NCBI GenBank assembly: GCA_965225625.1
Contig: CBDDBH010000025.1
Span: forward strand, 62,001 to 126,000
DNA: 64,000 nucleotides
Direction: 5' to 3'
Origin: CBDDBH01 sp965225625
Lineage (GTDB): Bacteria; Pseudomonadota; Gammaproteobacteria; JADZEE01
Each line of letters begins with the position of its first letter. Positions within the stretch are counted from its first letter, which is position 1. A model generated the notes under the pieces. It saw only the letters and a list, made by a program, of their open reading frames with translations, was not told the DNA's origin and made no database searches. The position numbers and the translations under genes are program-made. Below are positions 9,427 through 18,758 of the stretch, in pieces.

Positions 9427-11463
9427 TCACTGCAACAACGCTTCGACTACTTCGACGACGTGTTCTGCGGTAAACCCGAAATGCACAAATGTGTCAGCGC
9501 TTGGCGCGGAGGCACCGTAGGTGTCGATGCCAATAACACGGCCGTCGATACCCACATATCTATACCAGGCTGCGGTTGTCGCAGCTTCCACGGCGACGCG
9601 GCATTTTATCGAGGTGGGCAGCACGGACTCGCGATAGTCTTCATCTTGAATGTCGAACACTTCGGCGCAAGGCATAGCGACAACACGCACGCTACACCCT
9701 CCAGCATTCAGTGATTGCGCCGCATCCATCGCCAGCGCTACCTCCGAGCCTGTGGCAATGATGAGTGCCGTCGGCGTAGTCTGTGGCTCCAGCAACACAT
9801 AGGCGCCGCGCTCAATCGCGGCCAGCTGTTCGCTGCTGCGAGGTTGCGGCGCCAGTGCCTGGCGCGTCAGTATCAATGCCGTTGGCGCATGCTCGCTGTG
9901 CAGCGCGGCTTTCCACGCAAGCGCGGTCTCGACCTCGTCACAGGGCCGCCAAACGGACAGGTTCGGTATGAGGCGCAAACTTGGGACGTGCTCCACCGCC
10001 TGATGGGTCGGTCCATCCTCACCGAGCCCGATCGAGTCGTGGGTATAAACGAAGATGCTGCGCACCTGCATTAATGCCGCCAACCGCACGGCGTTGCGCG
10101 CGTAATCGGAAAACACAAGAAAAGTACCGCCGTAGGGAATGCAGCCGCCGTGCAGGGCGAGCCCGTTCATAATGGCGGACATGGCGAACTCGCGTACCCC
10201 ATAGTAGATGTAATTGCCGTCATCGCGCTCGTTGGTGATTGCCTGCGCGCCGGCCCACAGCGTGAGGTTAGAGCCGGTCAAATCGGCCGAGCCGCCCATC
10301 AACTCAGGTGCTATGGGGCCGATTGCGTCGAGCACATTTTTTGAGGCCTTACGGGTTGCGATTTTGTTTGAGTTTGCCTGCGCATGTGCCGCGAAATCCT
10401 CGAGCACACTATTGAGCTCAGGCGGTAGCTTGCCGTGAATACGCCGCTCGAACTCGGCCGCAAGTTGCGGATGTGCCTGCGAATAGCGGGCGAACGCCGC
10501 ATCCCATTGTTGCTCCAGCTCGGCGCCGCGCTCGCGGGCGTCCCAGCCGGCGTAAACAGGTTCCGGAATTTCAAATGGTGCGTGCGTCCAGCCGATATTC
10601 TCACGCGCTAAAGCCACCTCGTCTTCACCAAGCGCTGCACCGTGACAATCCGCGGAGCCCTGTTTGTTCGGAGCGCCGCTACCGATGATTGTCTTGCAGC
10701 ACAGCAGACTCGGTCGCCCGGATTGCGCATTGGCGGCGCTGAGCGCGGCCACGACTGCCTCAGAATCGTGACCGTCGATCTCACGAATTACGTGCCAGCC
10801 GTACGCTTCAAAGCGTTGCGGTGTGTCATCGTTGAACCAGCCGCTTACCTTACCGTCGATCGAGATGCCGTTGTCGTCATAAATCGCGATCAATTTGCCC
10901 AGACCCAAAGTCCCGGCCAGCGAACAGGCCTCGTGCGAAATACCCTCCATCAGACAGCCATCGCCGAGGAAGACGTAGGTGCTGTGGTCGACAATGGCCA
11001 ATCCCGCGCGGTTGAATTGACCCGCCAGCGTACGCTCGGCGATGGCCATACCCACGGCATTGGCGAGACCCTGACCCAACGGACCTGTGGTGGTCTCCAC
11101 GCCGGGTGTTTCTCCATATTCGGGGTGGCCAGGCGTACGGGAATGAAGTTGCCTGAAACGTTTGATCTCGGCCATGGGCAGGTCGTAACCGCTCAGATGC
11201 AACAGCGCATAGAGCAGCATCGAACCGTGCCCGTTCGACATTATGAAGCGATCTCTGTTCGCCCACTTCGGGTTGCCTGGGTTGTGGCGGAGAAAATCGT
11301 TCCACAATACTTCACTGATGTCCGCCATACCCATAGGCGCGCCGGGGTGGCCTGAGTTAGCGGCTTGCACAGCGTCCATGGCGAGCGCTCGAATGGCGTT
11401 CGCGAGTTCACGCCGCGGCGTTTTGTAATTGCTTTGGGGTTCCAGCGGGCTTGCGTTAGTCAT
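9427..11463 (-). CDS. tkt: transketolase
   Basis: Thiamine-diphosphate enzyme moving two-carbon units between sugar phosphates (pentose phosphate and Calvin cycles). The 678 residues are full length. Landmarks are NAIRALAMDAVQAANSGHPG at the N-terminus, TGPLGQGLANAVGMAIAE, the ThDP motif GDGCLMEG followed by the conserved acidic and Asn residues of YDDNGISIDG, and the pyrimidine domain with THDSIGLGEDGPTHQ. It is the first gene of the minus-strand operon and faces metF across a 285-base divergent spacer. No RuBisCO or phosphoribulokinase gene is present in the window, so an autotrophic role is not shown. Confidence 0.95.
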   Translation of the reverse strand: MTNASPLEPQSNYKTPRRELANAIRALAMDAVQAANSGHPGAPMGMADISEVLWNDFLRHNPGNPKWANRDRFIMSNGHGSMLLYALLHLSGYDLPMAEIKRFRQLHSRTPGHPEYGETPGVETTTGPLGQGLANAVGMAIAERTLAGQFNRAGLAIVDHSTYVFLGDGCLMEGISHEACSLAGTLGLGKLIAIYDDNGISIDGKVSGWFNDDTPQRFEAYGWHVIREIDGHDSEAVVAALSAANAQSGRPSLLCCKTIIGSGAPNKQGSADCHGAALGEDEVALARENIGWTHAPFEIPEPVYAGWDARERGAELEQQWDAAFARYSQAHPQLAAEFERRIHGKLPPELNSVLEDFAAHAQANSNKIATRKASKNVLDAIGPIAPELMGGSADLTGSNLTLWAGAQAITNERDDGNYIYYGVREFAMSAIMNGLALHGGCIPYGGTFLVFSDYARNAVRLAALMQVRSIFVYTHDSIGLGEDGPTHQAVEHVPSLRLIPNLSVWRPCDEVETALAWKAALHSEHAPTALILTRQALAPQPRSSEQLAAIERGAYVLLEPQTTPTALIIATGSEVALAMDAAQSLNAGGCSVRVVAMPCAEVFDIQDEDYRESVLPTSIKCRVAVEAATTAAWYRYVGIDGRVIGIDTYGASAPSADTFVHFGFTAEHVVEVVEALLQ

Positions 11464-11748
11464 TATCGTTATCCGCAGACAGTTATTAAATGTACGCAGC
11501 GAGCATCATTTATGATTCCTCGAAGGGTTTGCCAATTCCCGGCCGCGCACGTTTCGCGCTGCCGCCAGAAAACAGTAGCGCGACGACATAGCGCGGAATC
11601 GCATTTCGGTGAATTTCCAACTGCCGTGAAGCGCTGCACCAAGCACTCGTATTCTACCCGCCCGGTTTGCTCGAGCAAGAGTCGCCGGTTCCTTAGCCAC
11701 CGAACGCAAGTTAAACTACTGGATTATCGCGTTTCCTAATGGACCCTG

Positions 11749-12612
11749 ATGTCCACCGTACAATCATCCACACGGCGCTTCAGTTTCGAGTTCTTCCCTC
11801 CCCGCAGCCCAGAGGCGGAGCAGAAACTCGTGCGGACGTCCAACTTGCTTGCCCGCCTGCAACCAGACTACTTCTCGGTAACGTTTGGTGCCGGCGGATC
11901 GACTCGGGAGCGCACCTTCGAAACCGTTCAGGACATCCGCGCGCGCACCGCCGTCCCCACCGCTCCTCATATTTCCTGTATCGGCTCCACGGCCGCCGAT
12001 ATTCGCGCAACGCTGCACCGCTATCGTGAAGCCGGTATCGACCAGATAGTCGCACTGCGCGGCGATATGCCCTCGGGCACAGTCGGCCATGGAGAGCTCC
12101 GTTATGCGAGCGAACTGGTGGACTTCATCCGCGCGGAAACTTCGGACCACTTTCATGTCGAAGTCGCCTGCTATCCGGAAGTTCACCCGCAGGCTGCCAG
12201 CGCGGCCAGTGACTGCGCTAATTTGAAGCGCAAAGTAGACGCCGGCGCCAACGGTGCAATCACCCAATATTTTTATAATGCGGACGCCTACCTTAGATTT
12301 CGAGATGAATGCGAGACGGCGGGGATCACCGTTCCAATAACGGCCGGCATCATGCCGATAACCAATGCAAGCCAGTTACTGCGGTTCTCGGAAACCTGTG
12401 GCGCTGAAGTACCACGCTGGATCCGCCAGCGACTGCGGGACTTCGGCGACGATCGAGCCGCGATCCGGGAGTTCGGGATCGATGTGCTCACCCGCTTATG
12501 CCTGCGTTTGCTTGAATGTGGAGCCCCCGGGTTGCATTTCTATACACTCAATCAAGCCGAAGCCACATTGGCAATCTGTGAGAATCTGGATCTAGGACGT
12601 TGGCGGGATTAA
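11749..12612 (+). CDS. metF: methylenetetrahydrofolate reductase (NAD(P)H)
   Basis: FAD enzyme reducing 5,10-methylene- to 5-methyl-tetrahydrofolate for methionine synthesis. It has 287 residues, the bacterial catalytic-domain length. Motifs are FSFEFFPPRSPEAEQKL at the N-terminus with the catalytic Glu, FSVTFGAGGSTRERT, IVALRGDMPSG (folate-binding Asp) and ITQYFYNADAYLRF. In many proteobacteria metF follows ahcY under an S-adenosylhomocysteine riboswitch; here ahcY is absent and I see no such riboswitch in the spacer. The gene seems to be transcribed alone, ending in a hairpin that overlaps its stop. Confidence 0.93.
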   Translation: MSTVQSSTRRFSFEFFPPRSPEAEQKLVRTSNLLARLQPDYFSVTFGAGGSTRERTFETVQDIRARTAVPTAPHISCIGSTAADIRATLHRYREAGIDQIVALRGDMPSGTVGHGELRYASELVDFIRAETSDHFHVEVACYPEVHPQAASAASDCANLKRKVDAGANGAITQYFYNADAYLRFRDECETAGITVPITAGIMPITNASQLLRFSETCGAEVPRWIRQRLRDFGDDRAAIREFGIDVLTRLCLRLLECGAPGLHFYTLNQAEATLAICENLDLGRWRD

Positions 12613-12630
12613 CTCGTAAATGTCCCGCCA
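12601..12630 (+). terminator. hairpin overlapping the metF stop, possible terminator
   Basis: Perfect eight-base inverted repeat TGGCGGGA / TCCCGCCA separated by 14 bases, with the metF TAA in its left shoulder. There is no T-run after it, so it may be a weak terminator or an mRNA 3' end stabiliser rather than a classical intrinsic terminator. Confidence 0.35.
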
Positions 12631-12705
12631 GCCTGGAAACAACACACCGGGATGCCGCAAACCCAAAGTGCGCACAATTCGCACGCTGATGCGGGGTAGT
12701 CGATA

Positions 12706-14139
12706 GTGACTAACGAGCATGACACGTTTAGCGACACTGCCCGCCCGGCGGTACTGCTCGTTGATGATGATCCTCTCATCACGGAATCGCTCAGCTTCAT
12801 GCTGGAGCAAGAGTTCAACGTTTACATCGCGGGCGACCGCGAGGCCGCCAAGCGGCAGTTGCAGAGATTGTCGCAGCCGCCGCCGCTGGCATTGATCGAT
12901 TTGGGATTGGCGCCGCTGCCGCACCAACCTGATGAAGGTTTTGCGCTCATTGCCGAGCTTCTCGCGTTTAACCCAGAGATGAAAATTCTGGTGCTGTCGG
13001 GTCAGGATAAGCGCATCAATGTCCGACATGCGCTGACGCTCGGTGCTGTGGATTTTGTCGCGAAACCGGCGGATGCCGCGCTTCTCATTGCGCGTTTGCG
13101 GCATCAATTGATGTTGCTGGAAGCCGAATCAAAGCCCGTCGAAACCTTGGCAGACGAACCGGCTATGCTTGGCCAGAGCCCTGCTATTGAAACATTGCGG
13201 GCGCTCATTTTGCAATTCGCCGACACACCGTTTCCGGTGTTGATAGAGGGTGAATCGGGAACCGGCAAGGAACTGGTTGCCAAGTGTTTGCACGAGGAAA
13301 GCAGCCATGCGGACCAGCCGTTACTCAGCATCAACTGCGCGGCGTTCACGCCCGAGCTATTGGAAGCACAGTTGTTCGGGCATGCGCGCGGCGCCTTTAC
13401 CGGTGCGAATGTCGAGCGTTTGGGATTCTTCGAGGACGCTGGCGGCGGCAGCTTGTTTCTCGACGAAATTGGAGAGTTTCCGTTGGAGCTGCAGCCCAAG
13501 TTGCTACGCGTGCTCGAGAATGGCGAATACTATCGTGTTGGCGAAACGCAATCCCGGGTGGCGGCGGCGCGGATCATGGCGGCCACTAACCGTGATTTGC
13601 GCGAGGAGATCCGCCGCGGACGATTCCGTCAGGATTTGTATCATCGCCTGAGCGTTCTTACCGTGAGCGTCGCGCCGCTACGCGAACGCGATGACGATAG
13701 CTTGCTGCTATTGGACTATTTTCAAAAGATGTACGCGGCGACGGTCGCGCCGTTCCAATTGGATGATGAAGCGAAGGCATTTCTACGGGTATATGAGTTT
13801 CCCGGCAATATCAGGGAACTGCGCAATATCGTTATTCGTTTGGGCGCGAAATATCCGGGCCAACGGATCACGCTGGAAGGTCTAAAACCGGAACTGGAAA
13901 TAGATGTCGTTAAAACCAATGACCCGGGAGCGGTCGATGAAGCGGCAAAGCAGCAGCTAATGGCGACCGGTTTTCGCCTTGATGACACGCTGGGAGAATG
14001 GGAGCGGCGATATATCGAAGCCGCGCTCGAGTTGTGCGGCGGCAACTTGAGCAAAGCCGCACGGATGTTGGGTGTGAACCGCACTACACTGTACAGCCGT
14101 ATCGAGCGCCTTAACATCGATACACAACAGGAAATCTGA
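12706..14139 (+). CDS. sigma-54-dependent response regulator (PilR/PrsR-like)
   Basis: Two-component enhancer-binding protein. The N-terminal receiver (about residues 14-130) has the acidic pocket DDD and phospho-acceptor D65 in LALIDLGL. The central AAA+ domain has Walker A GESGTGKE, the sigma-54 contact loop GAFTGA, GGGSLFLDEIGEFPLELQPK and the arginine-finger region. The C-terminal Fis-type helix-turn-helix (about 440-472) reads NLSKAARMLGVNRTTLYSRI. The start is a GTG at 12706. The receiver resembles the PEP-CTERM-box regulator PrsR subgroup, but no exosortase or PEP-CTERM protein is in the window. It heads the pilus cluster, four bases before the next gene, and the likely target is the sigma-54 promoter at 32274; partner kinase perhaps the gene at 27368-29164. 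Confidence 0.88.
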   Translation: MTNEHDTFSDTARPAVLLVDDDPLITESLSFMLEQEFNVYIAGDREAAKRQLQRLSQPPPLALIDLGLAPLPHQPDEGFALIAELLAFNPEMKILVLSGQDKRINVRHALTLGAVDFVAKPADAALLIARLRHQLMLLEAESKPVETLADEPAMLGQSPAIETLRALILQFADTPFPVLIEGESGTGKELVAKCLHEESSHADQPLLSINCAAFTPELLEAQLFGHARGAFTGANVERLGFFEDAGGGSLFLDEIGEFPLELQPKLLRVLENGEYYRVGETQSRVAAARIMAATNRDLREEIRRGRFRQDLYHRLSVLTVSVAPLRERDDDSLLLLDYFQKMYAATVAPFQLDDEAKAFLRVYEFPGNIRELRNIVIRLGAKYPGQRITLEGLKPELEIDVVKTNDPGAVDEAAKQQLMATGFRLDDTLGEWERRYIEAALELCGGNLSKAARMLGVNRTTLYSRIERLNIDTQQEI

Positions 14140-14142
14140 GTC

Positions 14143-15360
14143 ATGTACTACGACCATTTCGGTCTCACGCAAGCGCCTTTCAAGATAACCCCGGATACAC
14201 GTCTGTTTTTTCCAGGCGGCAATAGAGGCGCCGTTCTGGAGGCGCTGGTTTACGCAATAAGCAACGGCGAGGGCATGGTGAAGGTTGTGGGTGAGGTCGG
14301 CAGTGGTAAGACCATGCTGTGCCGAATGCTCGAGATCGAACTGCCGGAAAACACTGAAGTCGTTTATCTCGCCAATCCGAGTTTGCGGCCCGACGATATT
14401 CTTCATGCGATCGCGTTCGATTTAAAGCTTGATGTCACCGCGGATAACAACCGTCTCCAGGTTACCCAGCGCTTGCAGGAATACCTCGTTAGCAAACATG
14501 CTGGCAATGGCAGGGTCGTTGTTTTCATCGAAGAGGCGCAAGGGATGCCGGTGGAGACACTGGAAGAGATCCGGTTGCTCAGCAATCTTGAAACCACTCA
14601 GGACAAATTGCTGCAGATCGTGTTGTTCGGTCAGCCGGAACTCGACCAGAATCTGTCGGCCCACAACATCCGCCAATTGAAGGAGCGCATCACCTACAGC
14701 TTTGACCTTACCCCTTTCAAAGTCGCAGACATTCGCGAGTACATAAACAGCCGGCTGCGCGCCAGCGGTCATCGCGGCATGGATTTATTCACCGCGGCCG
14801 CGATCAAACAAATTGGGCGCCATTCCCGGGGATTGTTACGGCGTATAAACATCCTGGCCGACAAATCCCTACTGGCGGCTTATGCGGCCAATGCTACACA
14901 GGTTAAGCCGAAGCACGTCAGTACTGCGGCGCGCGACAGCGAGTTTGAGACGGTGCGTGGAACATCGCGTTGGGTGGCGTTAGCAGCGGCCGGGACGGTG
15001 GTATTGGCTATTTGCGCTTGGGCGGCGTGGCAACTCATTGCGACTACGCAAGTAGACCCGCAGCATACGGTTGCGCAGCCCGCGCCTGCGCAGTCAGCGC
15101 AGCCGTCTATGCCGATTAAAGCGGCGCCACAGCAGAAAGCCAAGACGGTTGCCGCGGCCGAGTTAATACCTGCGCAGAATAAGGAAATAGCTGCAATTTC
15201 GGCGGAGATCCACGACGATGTGCCCATATTGAGAACACCCAGGCCGATCGTCACTGGCCTGCTTACGATGGAAACAATTGAGCCGATTCTGGAGCCCATG
15301 GTGGGCGTTGAGACCTTCGAGCAATGGCGGCAAAGTCGCAAAAATCCAGCTGATAACTAG
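14143..15360 (+). CDS. mshM: ExeA/MshM-type AAA ATPase of pilus or type II secretion assembly
   Basis: ATPase of the ExeA/GspA/MshM family, thought to help assemble the outer-membrane secretin through peptidoglycan. It begins YYDHFGLTQAPFKITPDTR, typical of the family, with Walker A GEVGSGKT at about residue 49 and a Walker B region VVVFIEEAQGMP. A single membrane segment (about residues 278-300, VALAAAGTVVLAICAWAAW) separates the cytoplasmic ATPase from a Pro/Ala-rich periplasmic tail of roughly 100 residues without a recognisable peptidoglycan-binding domain. It is 405 residues, directly downstream of the regulator and followed by the secretin gene, as in MSHA clusters. The msh name is by family and synteny. 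Confidence 0.8.
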   Translation: MYYDHFGLTQAPFKITPDTRLFFPGGNRGAVLEALVYAISNGEGMVKVVGEVGSGKTMLCRMLEIELPENTEVVYLANPSLRPDDILHAIAFDLKLDVTADNNRLQVTQRLQEYLVSKHAGNGRVVVFIEEAQGMPVETLEEIRLLSNLETTQDKLLQIVLFGQPELDQNLSAHNIRQLKERITYSFDLTPFKVADIREYINSRLRASGHRGMDLFTAAAIKQIGRHSRGLLRRINILADKSLLAAYAANATQVKPKHVSTAARDSEFETVRGTSRWVALAAAGTVVLAICAWAAWQLIATTQVDPQHTVAQPAPAQSAQPSMPIKAAPQQKAKTVAAAELIPAQNKEIAAISAEIHDDVPILRTPRPIVTGLLTMETIEPILEPMVGVETFEQWRQSRKNPADN

Positions 15361-15458
15361 GGTTGGTCTAGGGAAAAAATGCTAAGCTTTGGAGGTCTAC
15401 TGTTGTGGCACTGCACTACGGGGATTTAGAAAACATAAAATCTAGTAATATGAGTAGG

Positions 15459-15486
15459 TTGCATTTAATATCTTATGTGTTATCTT
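15459..15486 (+). promoter_or_regulatory. possible sigma-70 promoter before the secretin gene
   Basis: In an AT-rich 163-base spacer, TTGCAT at 15459 and TATCTT at 15481 are 16 bases apart, a plausible -35/-10 pair upstream of the secretin ATG at 15524. The match is moderate and could be fortuitous in AT-rich DNA. Confidence 0.3.
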
Positions 15487-15523
15487 AAAACTTGCAAGAC
15501 TAGCCTCCGAAGGTCGGCATCTC

Positions 15524-17123
15524 ATGTATAAATCGCTATTGTTTTTCATAGTTGCGCTGCTTGTGGGCTGCGCGCAATTAGTGCCCGAGCCAATGGCTCG
15601 ATCGGCCGGGCATTTATCCGCCGAGGACGCGGCGCCGGCCAGTGACGCCATCCCGGAGGTAGTAGAACAATCACCGTATTTACCGCCGCCCTCGGCGGTT
15701 GAAGAAAGCGAGAAATACACGGTCGTCGTCAGCGATGTTCCGGTTAAGGAACTTTTGTTTGCCCTGGCACGCGATGCTGCACTGAACATTGACATCCATC
15801 CCGATGTAACCGGTAACGTTACGCTCAACGCAGTTTCTCAGACCTTGCCTCAAATCCTCGCGCGTCTGTCAAAGCAGGTAGATTTACGATACGAGACGGA
15901 AAACGGCACGCTGTCGATTACGCCTGACATGCCGTATTACCACATCTACACAGTTGATTTCCTCAACATGTCTCGTGATACCACCAAGACCGTGACGGTT
16001 GCTACACAGATTGACACCGGCGGAACCACCGATGTCACGGCGGGAAGCAGCAGTTCCTCCAGCGGCAGCGGCGACAATAATTCCACCACCATCATCGAGA
16101 GCGTCTCAAATCAGCATTTCTGGGAACGCCTGGTGAGCAACATACTTGCCATTCTAGGTGAAAAGGTTGAGGACGACGATGAAGCGGGCAAAATTCCGGT
16201 TTCCAATTACGTGATCGCCAATCCCGAAGGCGGGGTCATCACGGTGCTGGCCACTCATGCCCAGCAGGAACGTATCCAGATATTGATCGATCGGGTCGTT
16301 GGCGCCGCCCAGCGCCAGGTTCTGGTCGAAGCGACCATCGTCGAGGTCACGTTGAGTGATCGCTACCAGGCCGGGATCGATTGGACGCAACTAGCGGATA
16401 AAGGACGCGTCACCCTGCAGCAAAGCCTGCTCGGAGGTGGTTTGGGCGCTGGTCAGTTTTTCAGCTTGAATGCTGACTACCAGGAAGTGGATGTCACCGT
16501 CAGAGCACTCAACCAGTTCGGTGACGTGCAGGTGCTATCGAGTCCGAAAATAATGGTCCTGAACAATCAGACGGCGCTACTCAAGGTCGTGGATAATGAA
16601 GTGTATTTCACGATTAACGCAGAATCAAATCGACACGCTGACGGTCTTCGATACGACACCGCATACGGTGCCGGTGGGCTTCGTCATGAGCGTGACGCCT
16701 GGAATCTTCGAAAACGACACAATCATATTAAATGTCCGTCCGACGATTTCTCGTATCGCAAGGTTTGTTAACGATCCAAATCCGGAACTCGCCAGGGAGA
16801 ACGTGACGAGCCCTATCCCAGTGATCGAAACGCGAGAGATTGAATCGGTATTGAAAGTCGTGAGTGGTCAGACGGCAATACTGGGTGGTTTGATGCAGGA
16901 CAATCAACGTGTCAACACTGAGGGCGTACCGTTCCTGTCCAAGATCTATCCTATTTCGGAGCTATTCAAGAATCGTGACAATCAATACACCAAGTCCGAA
17001 CTGGTTATTTTTCTACGGCCCACGGTAATTCGCGACCCAAGTCTCAAGGGCGACTTCAAACAGTATCGTGAATACCTTGACCGCGAATTAAACATGGATT
17101 TGCCGGCGCCCAGGGGTGTGTAA
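15524..17123 (+). CDS. mshL: MshL-like type IV pilus secretin, interrupted by a frameshift
   Basis: Outer-membrane secretin forming the pilus exit channel. The N-terminus is a lipoprotein signal (lipobox LLVGC, about residue 16). It is followed by a secretin/TonB-like N domain (VPVKELLFALARDAALNIDI), a Ser/Gly-rich linker near residue 180, the VEATIVEVTLSDRYQAGIDW block, and the C-terminal secretin domain VSGQTAILGGLMQDN. The reading frame shifts by +1 near 16610-16630: the first frame covers residues up to VVDNEVYFTIN and the second continues with LTVFDTTPHTVPVGFVMSVT to the stop. Joined, the protein is about 533 residues. Since all conserved blocks are otherwise intact, a sequencing indel is as likely as a real mutation. 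Confidence 0.82.
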
Positions 17124-17128
17124 CTGCC

Positions 17129-18748
17129 ATGAGCCTGTTGATGGATGCCCTCAAGAAGGCCGAGGAAGAGAAAAAAAAGGCAGCTGCCGAGCTGCAGCGT
17201 GAAGTAACCACCGAAGCCGCGCCGCCTCAGCCGCACATCCCCGATGTTCCGGATCTGCCGGGCGACGAAGACGGTTCCCAGAGCCTGGCCCTGACTCCTT
17301 TGGATGATGCCTCGGTATCCCAGCCGATCGAGCTAGAGGACGCTACTGCCGTACAGTTCCCAGAAGAAACACCACTTAGCCTGGCACCACTGGATGAATC
17401 GATTAAGACCACCCAATTAGACACGGGCGTTCCGGCTGATGATACCCGAGCAACTGGCACGCAGCCGATCGGGCAATCGACGCGTGACGGGCAGCGCTAC
17501 GACCAAGAGTCGACCTTACCCTCGGAACGTTCGATCAAGAGTTCGCTGAAAGAATATTTTGAGTCGTCCCAGTCGATGGAGCGATCGCAGGTCGATGCAT
17601 CGATACAATCGAAAGTGGCTACGGACGATGCCAGCATGGTTGGTTCGCGGGTTACCGCGCAGACTGTTTTCGCCGCGAAACAGGATAGCGGCTCGAAGAC
17701 CGTTGGCGTGCTGATTTTCTTTGTTGCGATGATCGCTATCGGGCTAGCTTTCGTTGGTGTTTATTTCTACCAACAAACGCCCGAACCGCGCAATGCCCCT
17801 TCACCGCTTGTTGCTAAAGGCGTGGAAGCAACCGAAACACGTGAATATGTGTTTCCCGAGGTAGTTTCGCAAAACGCTACGGCCTTGCCTGCCGAGCGTG
17901 AAATGACACAGGCGCAGGCCCTGGCCGTATTGGAAGCCGATCCGCGCACCTCGGACATGACAGTGCCCGAAGGCGTGTCGCAGCCGGCAGGTGTAGTTGA
18001 CCCCAGCATTAATCAGGTAGTGGCGCAGGCGGCTCCACTTGCTAGCGCACAAATTGATAACGCACAGACACCGCTCGAGACACCCGACGCGGATCTCGAT
18101 GCAATTAGTCTTGAAGGCACGGTGGCGATAAGTCCACGGGCTATTGAGATAACCCGACACAGTGCAGCGTCACTCGCACCGGACCCGAAGGTCCTGCAGG
18201 CTTATCAAGCCTATCAACAAGGTGATTTCCAGGGCGCCGAAGCGAGCTATCGCGAGGTCCTGGCGAAGGCGCCCGAACACCGCGATGCGTTGCTCGGATT
18301 GGCTGCAATCGCATTGTTGCAGGGGCAGCCGGAGTCAGCGTTGCGTATTTATCAGAGACTGTTGAAACTTGATCCGAGCGACATCGTCGCTCGGAGCGGA
18401 CTTGCCAATGTACTGGGCGCAGATTCGTTTCTGGGTGAAAGCGAATTGAAAACAATGCTGGCGCAAACGCCGGAAGCCGGATACCTATACTTCGCCCTGG
18501 GCACCACATACGCACGAGCTTCGCGTTGGCCAGAGGCGCAGATGGCTTATTTCGAGGCCTACCGGCATGCAAACGATAATCCCGACTATGCCTACAATCT
18601 GGCGGTCAGCCTGGATCATCTCGGCCAGCGTCCGGCGGCGCACGATTTCTACCGCAAAGCCCTCGAGATGGCGCAGGGGCGTGTCGCCCGGTTCGACACC
18701 TCAAGCGCACTGACGCGTATTCAAGCATTAGCGGATACTGCCCGCTAA
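17129..18748 (+). CDS. mshN: MshN-like TPR pilus biogenesis protein
   Basis: Single-pass inner-membrane protein with periplasmic tetratricopeptide repeats. It begins SLLMDALKKAEEEKKKAAAE, an N-terminus shared by MshN and GspB-like proteins, then has about 160 low-complexity acidic residues, a membrane segment near residues 193-213 (GVLIFFVAMIAIGLAFVGVY) and C-terminal TPRs from about residue 350 (AYQQGDFQGAEASYREVLAK and following units). It is 539 residues and begins five bases after the secretin stop. In MSHA systems this protein is thought to act with MshL and MshM in secretin assembly; here that is inferred from order. Confidence 0.78.
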   Translation: MSLLMDALKKAEEEKKKAAAELQREVTTEAAPPQPHIPDVPDLPGDEDGSQSLALTPLDDASVSQPIELEDATAVQFPEETPLSLAPLDESIKTTQLDTGVPADDTRATGTQPIGQSTRDGQRYDQESTLPSERSIKSSLKEYFESSQSMERSQVDASIQSKVATDDASMVGSRVTAQTVFAAKQDSGSKTVGVLIFFVAMIAIGLAFVGVYFYQQTPEPRNAPSPLVAKGVEATETREYVFPEVVSQNATALPAEREMTQAQALAVLEADPRTSDMTVPEGVSQPAGVVDPSINQVVAQAAPLASAQIDNAQTPLETPDADLDAISLEGTVAISPRAIEITRHSAASLAPDPKVLQAYQAYQQGDFQGAEASYREVLAKAPEHRDALLGLAAIALLQGQPESALRIYQRLLKLDPSDIVARSGLANVLGADSFLGESELKTMLAQTPEAGYLYFALGTTYARASRWPEAQMAYFEAYRHANDNPDYAYNLAVSLDHLGQRPAAHDFYRKALEMAQGRVARFDTSSALTRIQALADTAR

Positions 18749-18758
18749 CCGGGATCTC

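Noticed and set aside
4614..11463. A Calvin cycle operon
   Set aside because: The genes tkt, gap, pgk, fba fit, but no RuBisCO or phosphoribulokinase is present and pyk is included; this fits central glycolysis as well.
11464..11748. SAH or SAM riboswitch upstream of metF
   Set aside because: I looked for the conserved riboswitch cores and found none; the spacer shows no convincing multi-stem structure.
12706..14139. A PEP-CTERM/exosortase system headed by a PrsR regulator
   Set aside because: The receiver resembles PrsR, but there is no exosortase, no PEP-CTERM tail and no EPS gene; the adjacent cluster is pilus assembly.
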